Positions 35,758-44,695 of a stretch of DNA of 64,000 nt are shown piece after piece. The notes beneath the pieces are model-generated. The model did not search any database. It was not told where the DNA came from and was given only the letters and a program-made list of their open reading frames with translations. Position 1 is the first letter of the stretch. Every line of letters begins with the position of its first letter. The stretch comes from Streptomyces luomodiensis (lineage in GTDB: Bacteria; Actinomycetota; Actinomycetes; Streptomycetales; Streptomycetaceae), in the NCBI RefSeq assembly GCF_031679605.1, contig NZ_CP117522.1:2294001-2358000 (forward strand), in the 5' to 3' direction. The translations under genes and the position numbers were made by a program.

Positions 35758-37193
35758 TGGTGGTCCTCCTGTCGTACGGACGGTTCGGGTGCGGACGGTT
35801 CGTGCGCTGACGGTTCGGGTGCGGACGGTCCCTGCGCGGGCTGCCGGGCGAGGCGGGTGCGCCATTCGGGCCCGTCCGGATAGCGGTAGGCGGCGATCGA
35901 CTCGGGGTACATACGAGCGGAGAAGCCCGGCGCGGTCGGTGCGCGGTAGCGGCCCGCCTCGATCACCACCGGGTCGGCGAAGTGCTCATGGAGGTGGTCG
36001 ACATACTCGATGACCCGGTCGTCCCAGCTGCCCGAGACGGCCACGAAGTCGAACATGGCCAGGTGCTGGACCAGTTCGCACAAGCCCACGCCGCCCGCGT
36101 GCGGGCACACCGGACGTCCGTACTTGGCGGCGAGCAGCAGGATCGCGAGGTTCTCGTTGACCCCGGCGACCCGCGCCGCGTCGATCTGGACGAAGTCCAC
36201 CGCCCCGGCCTGGAGCAGCTGTTTGAAGACCACGCGGTTGGCGACGTGTTCACCGGTGGCGACCCTGACCGGCTGTCCGGCGCGGATGGCGGCGTGCGCG
36301 AGGACGTCGTCCGGGCTGGTGGGCTCCTCGATCCAGTGCGGGTCGTACGGCGCCAGGGCGCTCATCCAGCGCACCGCCTCCGCCACGTCCCAGCGCTGGT
36401 TGGCGTCCACCGCGATGCGCACATCGGGACCGACCGCCTCGCGCGCGAGCCGCAGCCGCCTGAGGTCCTCGTCGAGATCGGCCCCGACCTTGAGCTTGAT
36501 CTGGCCGAAGCCGTCGGCGACGGCCTCCTGCGCCAGCTTGACCATTTTCTCGTCGGAGTAGCCGAGCCAGCCGGGCGAGGTGGTGTAGGCGGGGTAGCCC
36601 CGCTCGCGCAGGCGCGCGGCCCGCTCGGCGCGGCCGGGCTCGGCGGCACGCAGGATGGCGAGCGCCTCGTCGCGGGAGAGCGCGTCGCTGAGGTAGCGGA
36701 AGTCGACCAGCTCGACCAGCTCCTCGGGCGACATCTCCGCGAGGAACCGCCACAGGGGCTTGGCGGCGTACCGGGCGGCGAGGTCCCAGGCGGCGTTGAC
36801 CACCGCCCCGGCCGCCATATGCATGACGCCCTTCTCCGGTCCGAGCCAGCGCAGCTGCGAGTCATGGGTCAGCTCACGGTGCAGGGCGGCGAGGTCGGCG
36901 GCGGTCAACGGCACGGGGCGGCCCACCACATGGGGACGCAGGGAGCGGATGGCGGCCGCGGTGACATCGTTGCCGCGGCCGATGGTGAAGACGAAGCCGT
37001 ACCCCTCGCACGCCGTCCCGCCGAACGCCGTCCCCTCGGACGCCGTCCCCTCCTCGGCGTCCGTGCGCAGCACGACATAGGCGGCGGAGTAGTCGGGGTC
37101 CGGGTTCATGGCGTCCGAGCCGTCGAGCTGCTCCGAGGTGGGAAAACGGATGTCGTGGACCTCGAGCTCGGTGACGGACGGACGCAGACTCAA
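35754..37193 (-). CDS. L-fuconate dehydratase-like enolase-superfamily enzyme
   Basis: A 479-aa mandelate-racemase-group dehydratase. [30 protein letters not shown] (catalytic Lys-x-Lys), VDANQRWDV and [15 protein letters not shown] (metal ligands), and [11 protein letters not shown] (general acid-base His) match the fuconate dehydratase group closely. It would convert L-fuconate to 2-keto-3-deoxy-L-fuconate. Longer than usual (about 440) because of two repeat insertions: [17 protein letters not shown] near residue 50 and a C-terminal [11 protein letters not shown] tail. TTG start inferred from AGGGAG 6 bases upstream; no better start is near. First gene of the operon. Confidence 0.88.
   Translation of the reverse strand: MSLRPSVTELEVHDIRFPTSEQLDGSDAMNPDPDYSAAYVVLRTDAEEGTASEGTAFGGTACEGYGFVFTIGRGNDVTAAAIRSLRPHVVGRPVPLTAADLAALHRELTHDSQLRWLGPEKGVMHMAAGAVVNAAWDLAARYAAKPLWRFLAEMSPEELVELVDFRYLSDALSRDEALAILRAAEPGRAERAARLRERGYPAYTTSPGWLGYSDEKMVKLAQEAVADGFGQIKLKVGADLDEDLRRLRLAREAVGPDVRIAVDANQRWDVAEAVRWMSALAPYDPHWIEEPTSPDDVLAHAAIRAGQPVRVATGEHVANRVVFKQLLQAGAVDFVQIDAARVAGVNENLAILLLAAKYGRPVCPHAGGVGLCELVQHLAMFDFVAVSGSWDDRVIEYVDHLHEHFADPVVIEAGRYRAPTAPGFSARMYPESIAAYRYPDGPEWRTRLARQPAQGPSAPEPSAHEPSAPEPSVRQEDHQ
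35778..35837. repeat. four 15-bp units in the dehydratase C-terminal tail
   Basis: Units at 35778, 35793, 35808 and 35823 share the core GACGGT(T/C)C and encode Pro/Ser/Glu/Ala pentapeptides. In-frame minisatellite. Confidence 0.85.
37010..37054. repeat. three 15-bp units near the dehydratase N-terminus
   Basis: Three units starting ACGCCGTCCC at 37010, 37025 and 37040, encoding EGTAx repeats in an otherwise conserved beta strand region. Confidence 0.85.
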
Positions 37194-37253
37194 CGGGAAC
37201 TCCCTAAACGATGCGCGCGAGAGAAGATCGGACCTTTCGCGGTGATCCGATGT

Positions 37254-37271
37254 ATAGCGCCGCCATAACGG
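37254..37271. promoter_or_regulatory. candidate operator before the fucose-type operon
   Basis: ATAGCGCCGCCATAACGG lies 61 bases before the dehydratase start and matches ATGGCGCGCGCCATAATGG before the regulator gene except for one gap and two substitutions. The surrounding 37194-37446 region (253 bases) otherwise holds the divergent promoters of this operon and parJ. Confidence 0.55.
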
Positions 37272-37446
37272 TTTCGTCCAGGGGTGTGCCGGACATTTCG
37301 AAGGACAGATCGGATGAATGGAGGAACGCTCTGGTGCGGGGGCTGCGGCCGGAGACCCGGAAAGCCGTAGGCTTGGGTGGCACGCAATGGGAACTGCAGC
37401 TGGAGGCGGAATTGATCGGTCCGCCCCGGCCGGAAGGAGGCGCTGG

Positions 37447-38595
37447 GTGATCGAGCTTGAGGGGGTTCCCGAGCTGATCGACCCGGTCATGATCTGTGCC
37501 TTCGAGGGCTGGAACGACGCCGGAGACGCCGCCTCCACCGCGGTCGGGCACCTGGACCGGGAGTGGAAGGGCGAGGTCTTCGCCTCGCTCGACGCCGAGG
37601 ACTACTACGACTTCCAGGTGAACCGGCCCACCGTGGCGCTGGACGGCGGGGTGCGCAAGATCACCTGGCCGACGACCCGGCTCTCGGTGGTGCGGGCGGA
37701 CACCGGGGAGAAGTCCCGGGACCTGGTGCTGGTGCGCGGTATCGAGCCGAGCATGCGCTGGCGGTCGTTCTGCAACGAGATCCTCGGCTACGCCCATGAG
37801 TTGGGCGTGGAGATGATCGTCATCCTCGGCGCACTGCTCGGCGACACCCCGCACACCCGGCCGGTGCCGGTCAGCGGCGTCACCTCCGATCCGGACCTGG
37901 CCCGCAGCCTCGACCTGGAGGAGACCCGCTACGAGGGCCCGACCGGGATCGTCGGAATCCTCCAGGAGGCATGCACCCACGCGGGCGTTCCGGCGGTGAG
38001 CCTGTGGGCGGCCGTGCCGCACTACGTCTCGCAGCCGCCGAACCCGAAGGCCACCCTGGCGCTGCTCAACCGCCTCGAGGACCTCATCGCGGTGCGCATC
38101 CCGCTCGGTGAGCTGACCGAGGACTCACGGGCCTGGCAGCTCGGCGTGGACCAGCTGGCCGCCGAGGACAGCGAGGTCGCCGAGTACGTCCAGTCGCTGG
38201 AGGAGGCGCGGGACACCGCCGAGCTGCCGGAGGCGTCGGGCGAGGCCATCGCCCGCGAGTTCGAGCGCTATCTGCGGCGGCGCGACGGCCAGCCCGGCCC
38301 CGGCGGCCACGCGACCGAGACCGGCGGTCTCGCGGACGGCCGGGAGGGCGGCACGGCGGGTCCTGGCACCGGCTCGGGCACCCCGTACCTACGCGACCCC
38401 GCCGGCGGCCATGGCCGGCCGCGCAAGCCGTCCGCCAAGGACGACGAGGCGGACAAGGGCGACGCCGAGGACACGGACGGCACCGGGGCCGACGCCAAGG
38501 AGCCGGACGACAGCGCCCAGGACACCGAGGGCCGGGACGACTCGCACGGCGACCAGGGGGACCAAGGGGACCAGGGGTCCGACTCCGGCCAGTAG
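37447..38595 (+). CDS. parJ: ParJ, PAC2-family ParA-interacting protein
   Basis: A 382-aa actinobacterial PAC2 (proteasome-assembly-chaperone-like fold) protein. [30 protein letters not shown] is the family start; [19 protein letters not shown] and [11 protein letters not shown] follow. Its S. coelicolor counterpart (SCO1662) is known as ParJ, which binds ParA and affects chromosome segregation during sporulation. Residues from about 280 are an acidic, disordered tail ending in DQGDQGDQG repeats. GTG start with AGGAGG 8 bases upstream. In S. coelicolor, as I recall, this gene directly follows glpD; here 17 kb lies between. Confidence 0.9.
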   Translation: MIELEGVPELIDPVMICAFEGWNDAGDAASTAVGHLDREWKGEVFASLDAEDYYDFQVNRPTVALDGGVRKITWPTTRLSVVRADTGEKSRDLVLVRGIEPSMRWRSFCNEILGYAHELGVEMIVILGALLGDTPHTRPVPVSGVTSDPDLARSLDLEETRYEGPTGIVGILQEACTHAGVPAVSLWAAVPHYVSQPPNPKATLALLNRLEDLIAVRIPLGELTEDSRAWQLGVDQLAAEDSEVAEYVQSLEEARDTAELPEASGEAIAREFERYLRRRDGQPGPGGHATETGGLADGREGGTAGPGTGSGTPYLRDPAGGHGRPRKPSAKDDEADKGDAEDTDGTGADAKEPDDSAQDTEGRDDSHGDQGDQGDQGSDSGQ

Positions 38596-38686
38596 CCACG
38601 GCCCCGCCGCCGTACGGCATACGACGCGCCGTACGGCACACGACGGGCGGCACGGCACACCGCGCGGACACACCTGGAACAGCGCT

Positions 38687-38719
38687 GAGCCCGCGCCGGG
38701 ACGATCCCGGCGCGGGCTC
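38687..38719. terminator. bidirectional terminator between parJ and mshC
   Basis: A perfect 15-bp stem (GAGCCCGCGCCGGGA) with a 3-base loop, followed by TTGTTCTT on the plus strand, lies between convergent stops. Confidence 0.9.
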
Positions 38720-38766
38720 TTGTTCTTACGGTCGCGGTGTGGCGGCGGTGCGGCCGCGACGCCGCG

Positions 38767-39996
38767 TCAGAGGGCCACGCCCAGCAGCGCGTCCACGGCG
38801 CGCGAGACCAGTCCGGGCGCCCCCTCGTCCGTACCGCCGGCCGACGTCTGCGCGGCGGCCCAGCGGTCGACGGCGGCCAGGGCGGCGGGTGAGTCCAGGT
38901 CGTCCGCGAGCGCCTCGCGGATCTCCTCCAGCAGCGCGTCGGCCGAGGGCCCGTCCGGCCGCGAGACGGCGGCGCGCCAGCGGCCGAGGCGCTCCTCGGC
39001 CTCCCGCAGCACCCCGTCCGTCCACTCCCAGTCCGCGCGGTAGTGGTGGGCCAGCAGCGCGAGCCGGATGGCCGCCGGGTCCACCCCGTCGCGGCGCAGC
39101 GCCGAGACGAAGACCAGGTTGCCCTTGGACTTGGACATCTTCTCGCCGTCGAGGGCCACCATCCCGGCGTGCACATAGGTCTTGGCGAACGGCCGCTCTC
39201 CGGTGAGGACCTGGGCGTGCGAGGCGCCCATCTCATGGTGCGGGAAGGCCAGATCCGATCCGCCGCCCTGCACGTCGAAGCCCATGCCGAGGTGGTCCAG
39301 GGCGATGGCCACGCATTCGATGTGCCAGCCGGGGCGGCCGGAGCCGAGCGATCCGCCGTCCCAACTCGGCTCGCCGTCGCGGGCGGCCATCCACAGCATC
39401 GGGTCGAGGGGGTTCTTCTTGCCGGGGCGCTCGGGGTCGCCGCCGCGCTCGGCGGACAGCAGCCGCATGGCCTCGGCGTCGAGCCGGCTGACCGAGCCGA
39501 AGGAGGGGTCGGACTCCACGGAGAAGTAGATGTCGCCTTCGAGCTCATAGGCGGCGCCCAGGTCGCGCAGCCGCTCCACGAGCGGCACGATCCCGGGTAT
39601 CGCCTCGACGGCGCCGATGTAGTGGCGCGGGGGCAGCATCCGCAGGGCCGTCATGTCCTCGCGGAAGAGGGCGGTCTCGCGCTCGGCGAGGGCCGTCCAG
39701 TCGTCGCCGTTCTGCTGGGCCCGCTCCAGCAGGGGATCGTCGACATCGGTGACGTTCTGGACGTAGTGCACCTGGCGCTTGGTGTCGAGCCATACGCGCT
39801 GAACGAGGTCGAACGCGTTGTAGGTCGCCGCATGACCCATGTGGGTCGCGTCGTACGGGGTGATCCCGCAGACGTAGATGCGCGCGACGGGGCCGGGGGT
39901 CAGGGTGATCCGTCCCCCGGTCGCGGTGTCGTGAATGCTCAGGTCGCGGCCACTGCCGGGCAGGGCGGGAACCTCAGAAGCGGGCCAGGCATACAT
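38767..39996 (-). CDS. mshC: MshC, Cys:GlcN-Ins ligase of mycothiol synthesis
   Basis: A 409-aa cysteinyl-tRNA-synthetase paralogue that joins cysteine to GlcN-inositol using [22 protein letters not shown] (HIGH-like motif, near residue 42), the zinc ligands Cys43, Cys in HIECVAIAL and His in [11 protein letters not shown], and KMSKSKG near residue 290 are present. The start [16 protein letters not shown] and the lack of the tRNA-binding C-terminal domain mark MshC rather than CysS. Cytosolic; product becomes mycothiol after acetylation by MshD. Confidence 0.96.
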   Translation of the reverse strand: MYAWPASEVPALPGSGRDLSIHDTATGGRITLTPGPVARIYVCGITPYDATHMGHAATYNAFDLVQRVWLDTKRQVHYVQNVTDVDDPLLERAQQNGDDWTALAERETALFREDMTALRMLPPRHYIGAVEAIPGIVPLVERLRDLGAAYELEGDIYFSVESDPSFGSVSRLDAEAMRLLSAERGGDPERPGKKNPLDPMLWMAARDGEPSWDGGSLGSGRPGWHIECVAIALDHLGMGFDVQGGGSDLAFPHHEMGASHAQVLTGERPFAKTYVHAGMVALDGEKMSKSKGNLVFVSALRRDGVDPAAIRLALLAHHYRADWEWTDGVLREAEERLGRWRAAVSRPDGPSADALLEEIREALADDLDSPAALAAVDRWAAAQTSAGGTDEGAPGLVSRAVDALLGVAL

Positions 39997-40160
39997 GCAA
40001 TGAGCGTAACCGGATGCAGCGTCCGTATACGAACCGGACCAGCCGTGTTGGCCGAATAGGCGGTCTTGCGCAGACGCCCGTGAGCTGCTTGCGCTCCTTG
40101 CTCCGGGGACAACGGCTTCCCTTCAGGGGCGCTTCCGGACCCCGGAGCGGGGCGGTCCGC

Positions 40161-41051
40161 TCAGACCGGCGGCCAGGGGATGGCAGGCCACTGACCGCTG
40201 GGCTCGGGGTGCTTCCCGGTCCGCAGCAAAGTGGCGACACGGGCCCGCAGCGCCTCGATCTCGGCCTCGGTGATCAGCTCCGCCAGCCGGGCGCCGAGCG
40301 GGCCGCCGTCGGCCAGCCGGTCCGCCAGCCGGCCCAGCACCTCGATCACGTCGTCCGGCAGCGGCTCCCCGGCCCAGCCCCACAGCAGGGTGCGCAGCTT
40401 GTCGTCGGCGTTGAAGGTGACACCGTGATCAATCGCATAGAGCCGGCCGCCGGCCGCGGGCAGCAGATGGCCGCCCTTGCGGTCGCCGTTGTTGATCACC
40501 GCGTCGAGCACGGCCAGCCGGCGCAGCCGTACGTCGTCGGCGTGCACCAGCAGCGCGGTGCGGCCCTCGCCCACCTCGGCGTAGCCCACCGCCTTCCAGC
40601 CGGGCCCCGGATCGTCGCCCTCGACGAGGGCGAGCAGCTCGGTACCCCGGGTCTCCCCGGACCCGTCGCCGTCCGCCCCGTCGGCCTCTGCCCCATAGGA
40701 GGCCGAGACCGCCTCGACCTCTATCCAGAGCTGGCACATCCCCTGGCCGTACGGCCCGTCGCGCAGCACGGTGGGCGGGACCAGGCCCCAGCCGGTGGCC
40801 TCGGAGATCTCGTACGCCGCGACCTCGCGCTGGGCGAGCGTGCCGTCCGGGAAGTCCCACAGCGGCCGCTCCCCGGCCACCGGCTTGTAGACGCAGGGGG
40901 CGCTGTGGCCCTCGTACTCGACCGTGCAGTACAGCACCGCGTTGGACGCCTCCCGGACCCGGCCGCGCACCGTCAGCTCACCGAGAGCCAGCAGCTCGGA
41001 CGGGGCCGGCGGCGTCAGGCTCCGCGGCGGTATCCGTTCTGGCGCGGACAT
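40161..41051 (-). CDS. PI3/4-kinase-like conserved actinobacterial protein
   Basis: A 296-aa protein of the SCO1664-like group, with the general pattern of phosphatidylinositol 3/4-kinase catalytic cores. VYKPVAGERPLWDFPDGTLAQREVAAYEIS near residue 65 gives the ATP-binding Lys and Glu; DAVINNGDRKGGHLL gives the catalytic loop and YAIDHGVTFN the metal-binding Asp. An acidic insertion (EADGADGDGSGETRG) is absent from shorter homologues. Substrate unknown. The start lies 37 bases inside the 3' end of the DUF3090 gene, so the two are coupled. Confidence 0.83.
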   Translation of the reverse strand: MSAPERIPPRSLTPPAPSELLALGELTVRGRVREASNAVLYCTVEYEGHSAPCVYKPVAGERPLWDFPDGTLAQREVAAYEISEATGWGLVPPTVLRDGPYGQGMCQLWIEVEAVSASYGAEADGADGDGSGETRGTELLALVEGDDPGPGWKAVGYAEVGEGRTALLVHADDVRLRRLAVLDAVINNGDRKGGHLLPAAGGRLYAIDHGVTFNADDKLRTLLWGWAGEPLPDDVIEVLGRLADRLADGGPLGARLAELITEAEIEALRARVATLLRTGKHPEPSGQWPAIPWPPV

Positions 41052-41605
41052 ACGTGTCCCTCCGGGTCGAGCGGCAGACTGCACAGCGGGCAGGGCGGAC
41101 GGCCGGCGTTGACGACCTCCAGGGCGCGCTTGGCGAAGGCGCGTGCCTGCGTCCCGGTGAGCCGCACCCGCAGCATGGGCGGGCCGTTCACATCGTCCTG
41201 GAGCAGCCGCTCCTCGGCCTCGGCCAGGTCCTCCTCGGACTCGGCCTCCAGCTCGACCAGCGCCTGTGCCTCGACGATCATGCGCTGTTCCTCGCCGTCC
41301 CAGGCGAGTGCCATGGTGCCGACCCGGAACTCCTCCTCGACGGGGACTTCCAGCGGTGCGGTGTCGGTGAGTTCGGCCGGTGCGACGGCGGGGACCGGGG
41401 CGTTTCCGCCGGTGCGCCGCACCACTTCGTCCAGCAGCTCGTCTATCCGCTCGGCCAACGCGGCGACCTGCGTCTTCTCCAGCGCGACGCTGGTGGTCCG
41501 GCCACCGGCGGACGCCTGGAGGAAAAAGGTACGACGACCAGGCAGCCCGACCGTACCGGCGACGAAACGGTCCGGCGGGTCATAGAGGAACACCTGACGG
41601 GACAA
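41015..41605 (-). CDS. DUF3090 family protein
   Basis: A 196-aa conserved actinobacterial protein of unknown function. The start LSRQVFLYDPPDRFVAGTVG, written with TTG, is invariant in the family. The C-terminus has CPLCSLPLDPEGHVCPRQNGYRR, with three cysteines and a His resembling a small zinc ribbon. It overlaps the kinase-like gene downstream and follows the phosphatase gene by 123 bases; this trio (phosphatase, DUF3090, kinase-like) is a fixed set in actinobacteria, suggesting a shared pathway. Confidence 0.87.
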   Translation of the reverse strand: MSRQVFLYDPPDRFVAGTVGLPGRRTFFLQASAGGRTTSVALEKTQVAALAERIDELLDEVVRRTGGNAPVPAVAPAELTDTAPLEVPVEEEFRVGTMALAWDGEEQRMIVEAQALVELEAESEEDLAEAEERLLQDDVNGPPMLRVRLTGTQARAFAKRALEVVNAGRPPCPLCSLPLDPEGHVCPRQNGYRRGA

Positions 41606-41728
41606 CGTCCTGCTCCATTTGGTTCGACTGCTCGGCTGACTGACTGCTGACCGCTGGGTGTCACGACCGCCCGGTCACGGCTGTCACGGCGCGCTCGCAC
41701 CGCGGCACCACCCTACTGCGCACGGAGA

Positions 41729-42424
41729 TCACGGTGCTCCCGCGTCGCCGCCGACCGCCGCGTCCCCGCCGCGGTCCGCGGGGGTCTCCTCGCGCGGCAC
41801 CAGCCCGGCGAAGTCGCCGGTGTCCCCGAGCCGGACGAGGAAGGGCCGGGTCGGGGTGTAGCGGATCGCGGTGACCGAGCAGGGCTCGACCGAGATCCGC
41901 TGGAAGAGATCGAGATGCAGTCCGAGGGCGTCGGCGACCAGCGCCTTGATGAGGTCCCCGTGGGAGCACATCAAATAGACCGCGTCGGCGCCGTGCTCCC
42001 GCTCGATCCGGGCGTTCCACTCGCGCACCGCCTCGACCGCGCGCGCGTGCATGGCGCGCATGGACTCGCCGCCGGGGAAGGCGGCGGCGGACGGATGCTG
42101 CTGGACGACGTTCATCAGCGGTTCATCGGCCAGCTCGGCGAGCTTGCGGCCGGACCAGTCGCCGTAGTGGCACTCCCCGATCCGGTCCTCGGTGTGCAGC
42201 GGCAGTTCGGGGCGGGCGGCGAGCAGCGGGGCCAGGGTCTCCTGGCAGCGCTGGAGCGGGCTGGTGACGGCGGCGGCGAGGGGCAGCTGGGCCAGCCGGC
42301 CCGGCAGCGCCGCGGCCTGGGCCGCACCGCGCTCGTCGAGGGCGACACCGGGTGTCCAGCCCGCGAGGACGCCCGCGGTATTGGCGGTGGACCGGCCGTG
42401 CCGGACGAGGATCAGCATGGGCAT
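41729..42424 (-). CDS. histidine phosphatase (MSMEG_4193-like)
   Basis: A 231-aa phosphoglycerate-mutase-fold phosphatase. LVRHGRST (catalytic His near residue 9), ERGAAQA, SPLQRCQET, and CSHGDLIKAL (second His near 145) are all present. Grouped with the DUF3090 and PI-kinase-like genes, it may act on the same unknown phospho-compound. Disordered Gly/Asp/Ala C-terminus. ATG at 42424 has AGGGTGG upstream; ATG two codons later is possible. Confidence 0.87.
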   Translation of the reverse strand: MPMLILVRHGRSTANTAGVLAGWTPGVALDERGAAQAAALPGRLAQLPLAAAVTSPLQRCQETLAPLLAARPELPLHTEDRIGECHYGDWSGRKLAELADEPLMNVVQQHPSAAAFPGGESMRAMHARAVEAVREWNARIEREHGADAVYLMCSHGDLIKALVADALGLHLDLFQRISVEPCSVTAIRYTPTRPFLVRLGDTGDFAGLVPREETPADRGGDAAVGGDAGAP

Positions 42425-42521
42425 GCCTGCCACCCTACGACCCCGGCGGCCGCCGCTCGCCCGGGTGCGCACCGGCTCCCGGTCCGGTCCCCCCGTGCGG
42501 ATCCGCGTCACCCGAGGCACA

Positions 42522-43514
42522 ATGCCCGGCGTGATCGTGGATTGTGCCATCTACCGGGACGGGTGCCGCACCGAGGGACCCGCCGACTTCTCCGACGCCC
42601 TCGATCAGGCGCGCGCGAGTGGGGACGCCTTCTTGTGGATCGGGCTGCATGAGCCGACCGAGAAGGAGTTCGAGCTGGTGACCAGCGAGTTCGGACTGCA
42701 TCCCCTGGCCGTCGAGGACGCCCTGAGCGCCCACCAGAGGCCGAAGCTGGAGGTCTATGACGATTCGCTGTTCCTGGTGCTCAAGCCGGTCCAGTACGAC
42801 GAGAAGGCCGGTACCGTCACCGCGGGTGAACTGATGGTCTTCGTCGGTGACTCCTTCGTGGTGACCGTACGGCACGGCCAGGCCAATCCGCTCGGCTCGG
42901 TGCGCGACCGGCTGGAGAAGGCCCCCGAGGTGCTCCAGCACGGGCCGACGGCCGTGATGTACGCGGTGTCCGACGCGGTCGTGGACCACTATCTGGACGT
43001 CGCCGACGGTCTGCACGCGGATCTGGAGGAGCTGGAGACGGAGGTGTTCGCCCCGAACGGGACCGCCGGGCAGAACACCGCCGGGCGGATCTACGCCTTC
43101 AAGCGCGAGGTGATGGAATTCCGCCGGTCGGCCGGGCCGTTGGCGGACCCGATGGAGCGGCTCGCGGGTACCGGGGTGCCGTTCGTGCACGAGGGCTCAC
43201 GGCCGTTTTTCCGCGATGTCAGCGACCATCTGACCCGGGTGAACGAGCATGTGGAGGGGCTGGACCGGCTGCTGTCGGACATTCTCTCCGCCCATCTGGC
43301 TCAGATGGGCGTGCGGCAGAACGACGACATGCGCAAGATCTCGGCGTGGGCGGCGATGGCCGCGGTGCCGACGATGATCGCCGGGATCTACGGCATGAAT
43401 TTCACGCATATGCCCGAGCTGAGACAGCCGTGGGGGTACCCGGGGGCGCTCGCGCTGATGGCCGGCGTGATCGTCCTGCTGTACCGCTGGTTCAAGCGGC
43501 GCGGCTGGCTCTGA
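42522..43514 (+). CDS. corA: CorA-family magnesium/cobalt transporter
   Basis: A 330-aa cation channel. The N-terminal cytoplasmic alpha/beta domain (FLWIGLHEPTEKEFELV), the long stalk helix (about 140-265) and two C-terminal membrane spans are evident. The pore signature appears as YGMNF (IYGMNFTHMPEL), followed by the short periplasmic loop and a second helix ending KRRGWL. Start ATG (MPGVIVDC) preceded by weak GAGG; GTG three codons later is an alternative. Divergent from the phosphatase gene. Confidence 0.93.
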   Translation: MPGVIVDCAIYRDGCRTEGPADFSDALDQARASGDAFLWIGLHEPTEKEFELVTSEFGLHPLAVEDALSAHQRPKLEVYDDSLFLVLKPVQYDEKAGTVTAGELMVFVGDSFVVTVRHGQANPLGSVRDRLEKAPEVLQHGPTAVMYAVSDAVVDHYLDVADGLHADLEELETEVFAPNGTAGQNTAGRIYAFKREVMEFRRSAGPLADPMERLAGTGVPFVHEGSRPFFRDVSDHLTRVNEHVEGLDRLLSDILSAHLAQMGVRQNDDMRKISAWAAMAAVPTMIAGIYGMNFTHMPELRQPWGYPGALALMAGVIVLLYRWFKRRGWL

Positions 43515-43545
43515 CCCGGCGCCGCCGCCCCGCCGGGCCCCGTGC

Positions 43546-44343
43546 TCAGACCAACTCGGGCGCCTCGGAAGCGGTCTGCGCGGGCCCGCCCAGCGCGTTC
43601 CGCCGCTCGGGCATCCGCAGCGCCACCATGCGCCGCCAGCCGCCCAGCCGCTCATACCCGTACAGGGCGTGGATCCCGGCCGCGAGCAGCGCGCACTTCG
43701 CCCTGGACCAGCCGAGAACGCGCCCCATATGGGCCATCACGGCGAGGCTGACGTCCCGGTACACGGCGATCTCGACGAGCGCGCTCTCCCGCAGGGCCCG
43801 CTGGATGGTCCGGCCGTACCCGGCGGCGGCCAGGCGCAGCAGCTCCTCGTGGCAGTAGGCGAGATGGTTGTCCTCGTCCTCGGCGATCATGCGCACCGCG
43901 CGGCCGAGGTCGGGATGGTCGCCGAAGTACCTGCGCAACATCACCATCTGCGCGGAGGCGCGCTGTTCGGTGACCCGGCTGTGGGTGAGATAGATCACGA
44001 TGTCGTGCTCGGTGAGCCGCTCGTCGCGGCGCAGCTTGTCATGGGCGAGGCCGATGCCCCGCGCCTCCAGCAACATCGTGTAGTCGGTCTCGGGCGGCAC
44101 CTCCATGGGCTCCAGGGCGCGCTTGCGGAGCAGGGCGTTGAAGATCCGGCCGTGTTTGTCCTCATCGGCGCCATGGCGGGCGATCTTGGGCGCGAGGTCG
44201 CGCAGGCTCTCGGGCACGAGGGCGGCGATCCGGCCGTTCTCCCAGCCTCCCTGGGCCTCCCCGCTGGCCGCGACGGAGCAGAAGAGCCGGAACGACTCAT
44301 CGTTGTCGAGGATCTCCTGGAACAGGCTTTTCGCCGAGAGCAT
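43546..44343 (-). CDS. ferritin-like di-iron protein
   Basis: A 265-aa mostly helical protein with four-helix-bundle metal motifs: ARHGADEDKHGRIFN (E-x2-H type, near residue 58) and AEDEDNHLAYCHEE (near 150). Both pairs of Glu/His needed for a di-iron site can be found, so it is a candidate oxidase, hydroxylase or iron/peroxide-handling protein. Function unknown. ATG at 44343 preferred over the GTG three codons earlier because GGAGG then has normal 8-base spacing. Its upstream region carries an array of 11-bp repeats. Confidence 0.75.
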   Translation of the reverse strand: MLSAKSLFQEILDNDESFRLFCSVAASGEAQGGWENGRIAALVPESLRDLAPKIARHGADEDKHGRIFNALLRKRALEPMEVPPETDYTMLLEARGIGLAHDKLRRDERLTEHDIVIYLTHSRVTEQRASAQMVMLRRYFGDHPDLGRAVRMIAEDEDNHLAYCHEELLRLAAAGYGRTIQRALRESALVEIAVYRDVSLAVMAHMGRVLGWSRAKCALLAAGIHALYGYERLGGWRRMVALRMPERRNALGGPAQTASEAPELV

Positions 44344-44359
44344 CGCCGCCACCTCCGTG

Positions 44360-44445
44360 CGCTGGTCGTGCGCTGCCGCACGCCGCCGCGCGCTTGTCGT
44401 GCGTTAGCCGTGCGTTTGTCGTACATGTGTCGTGCACTCGTCGTG
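44360..44445. repeat. degenerate 11-bp direct repeats (consensus CGYTTGTCGTG)
   Basis: Five consecutive units at 44391, 44402, 44413, 44424 and 44435, with a sixth at 44360 separated by 20 bases. Consensus on the minus strand is CACGACAARCG. They lie 17-102 bases upstream of the ferritin-like start. Confidence 0.7.
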
Positions 44446-44612
44446 CCGACGTCCGCGTCCGCGCGGGGGCAGCGCAGAAGACAGCGCAGAAAAAGTCAAC
44501 GGCCCCCTCGGCGCGGCGGCAACAGCTCAGGCGCCCGGTTCGGCCGGACGGGGGACCTCTCGGGCACCGCGTCCGCGTAACCCCTGGGCGCCGGCGGCGT
44601 TGTGCTGGACGA

Positions 44613-44653
44613 CGGCCGTGGCGGGGAAGACCCCCGAGCCCCCACCACGGCCG
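44613..44653 (-). terminator. hairpin after the F420-type oxidoreductase gene
   Basis: CGGCCGTGGCGGGG pairs with CCCCACCACGGCCG with one mismatch, 42 bases past the stop. Confidence 0.6.
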
Positions 44654-44695
44654 CTGAACCTTCCCGGCACGGCCTCGCCGGGGTTACGGCCGGGG

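Larger units (their letters stand above)
44344..44695. other. 352-bp intergenic region with 11-bp repeat array
   Basis: No gene seen. It holds the 11-bp repeats (44360-44445) next to the ferritin-like gene and a hairpin (44613-44653) serving the oxidoreductase gene; the middle part (44450-44610) is plain GC-rich sequence with a GCGCAGAAGACAGCGCAGAA direct repeat of GCGCAGAA. Confidence 0.6.

Noticed and set aside
37211..37450. 79-aa plus-strand frame between the dehydratase and parJ
   Set aside because: No ribosome site or recognisable domain, and it lies in the divergent promoter region. Not excluded by experiment.
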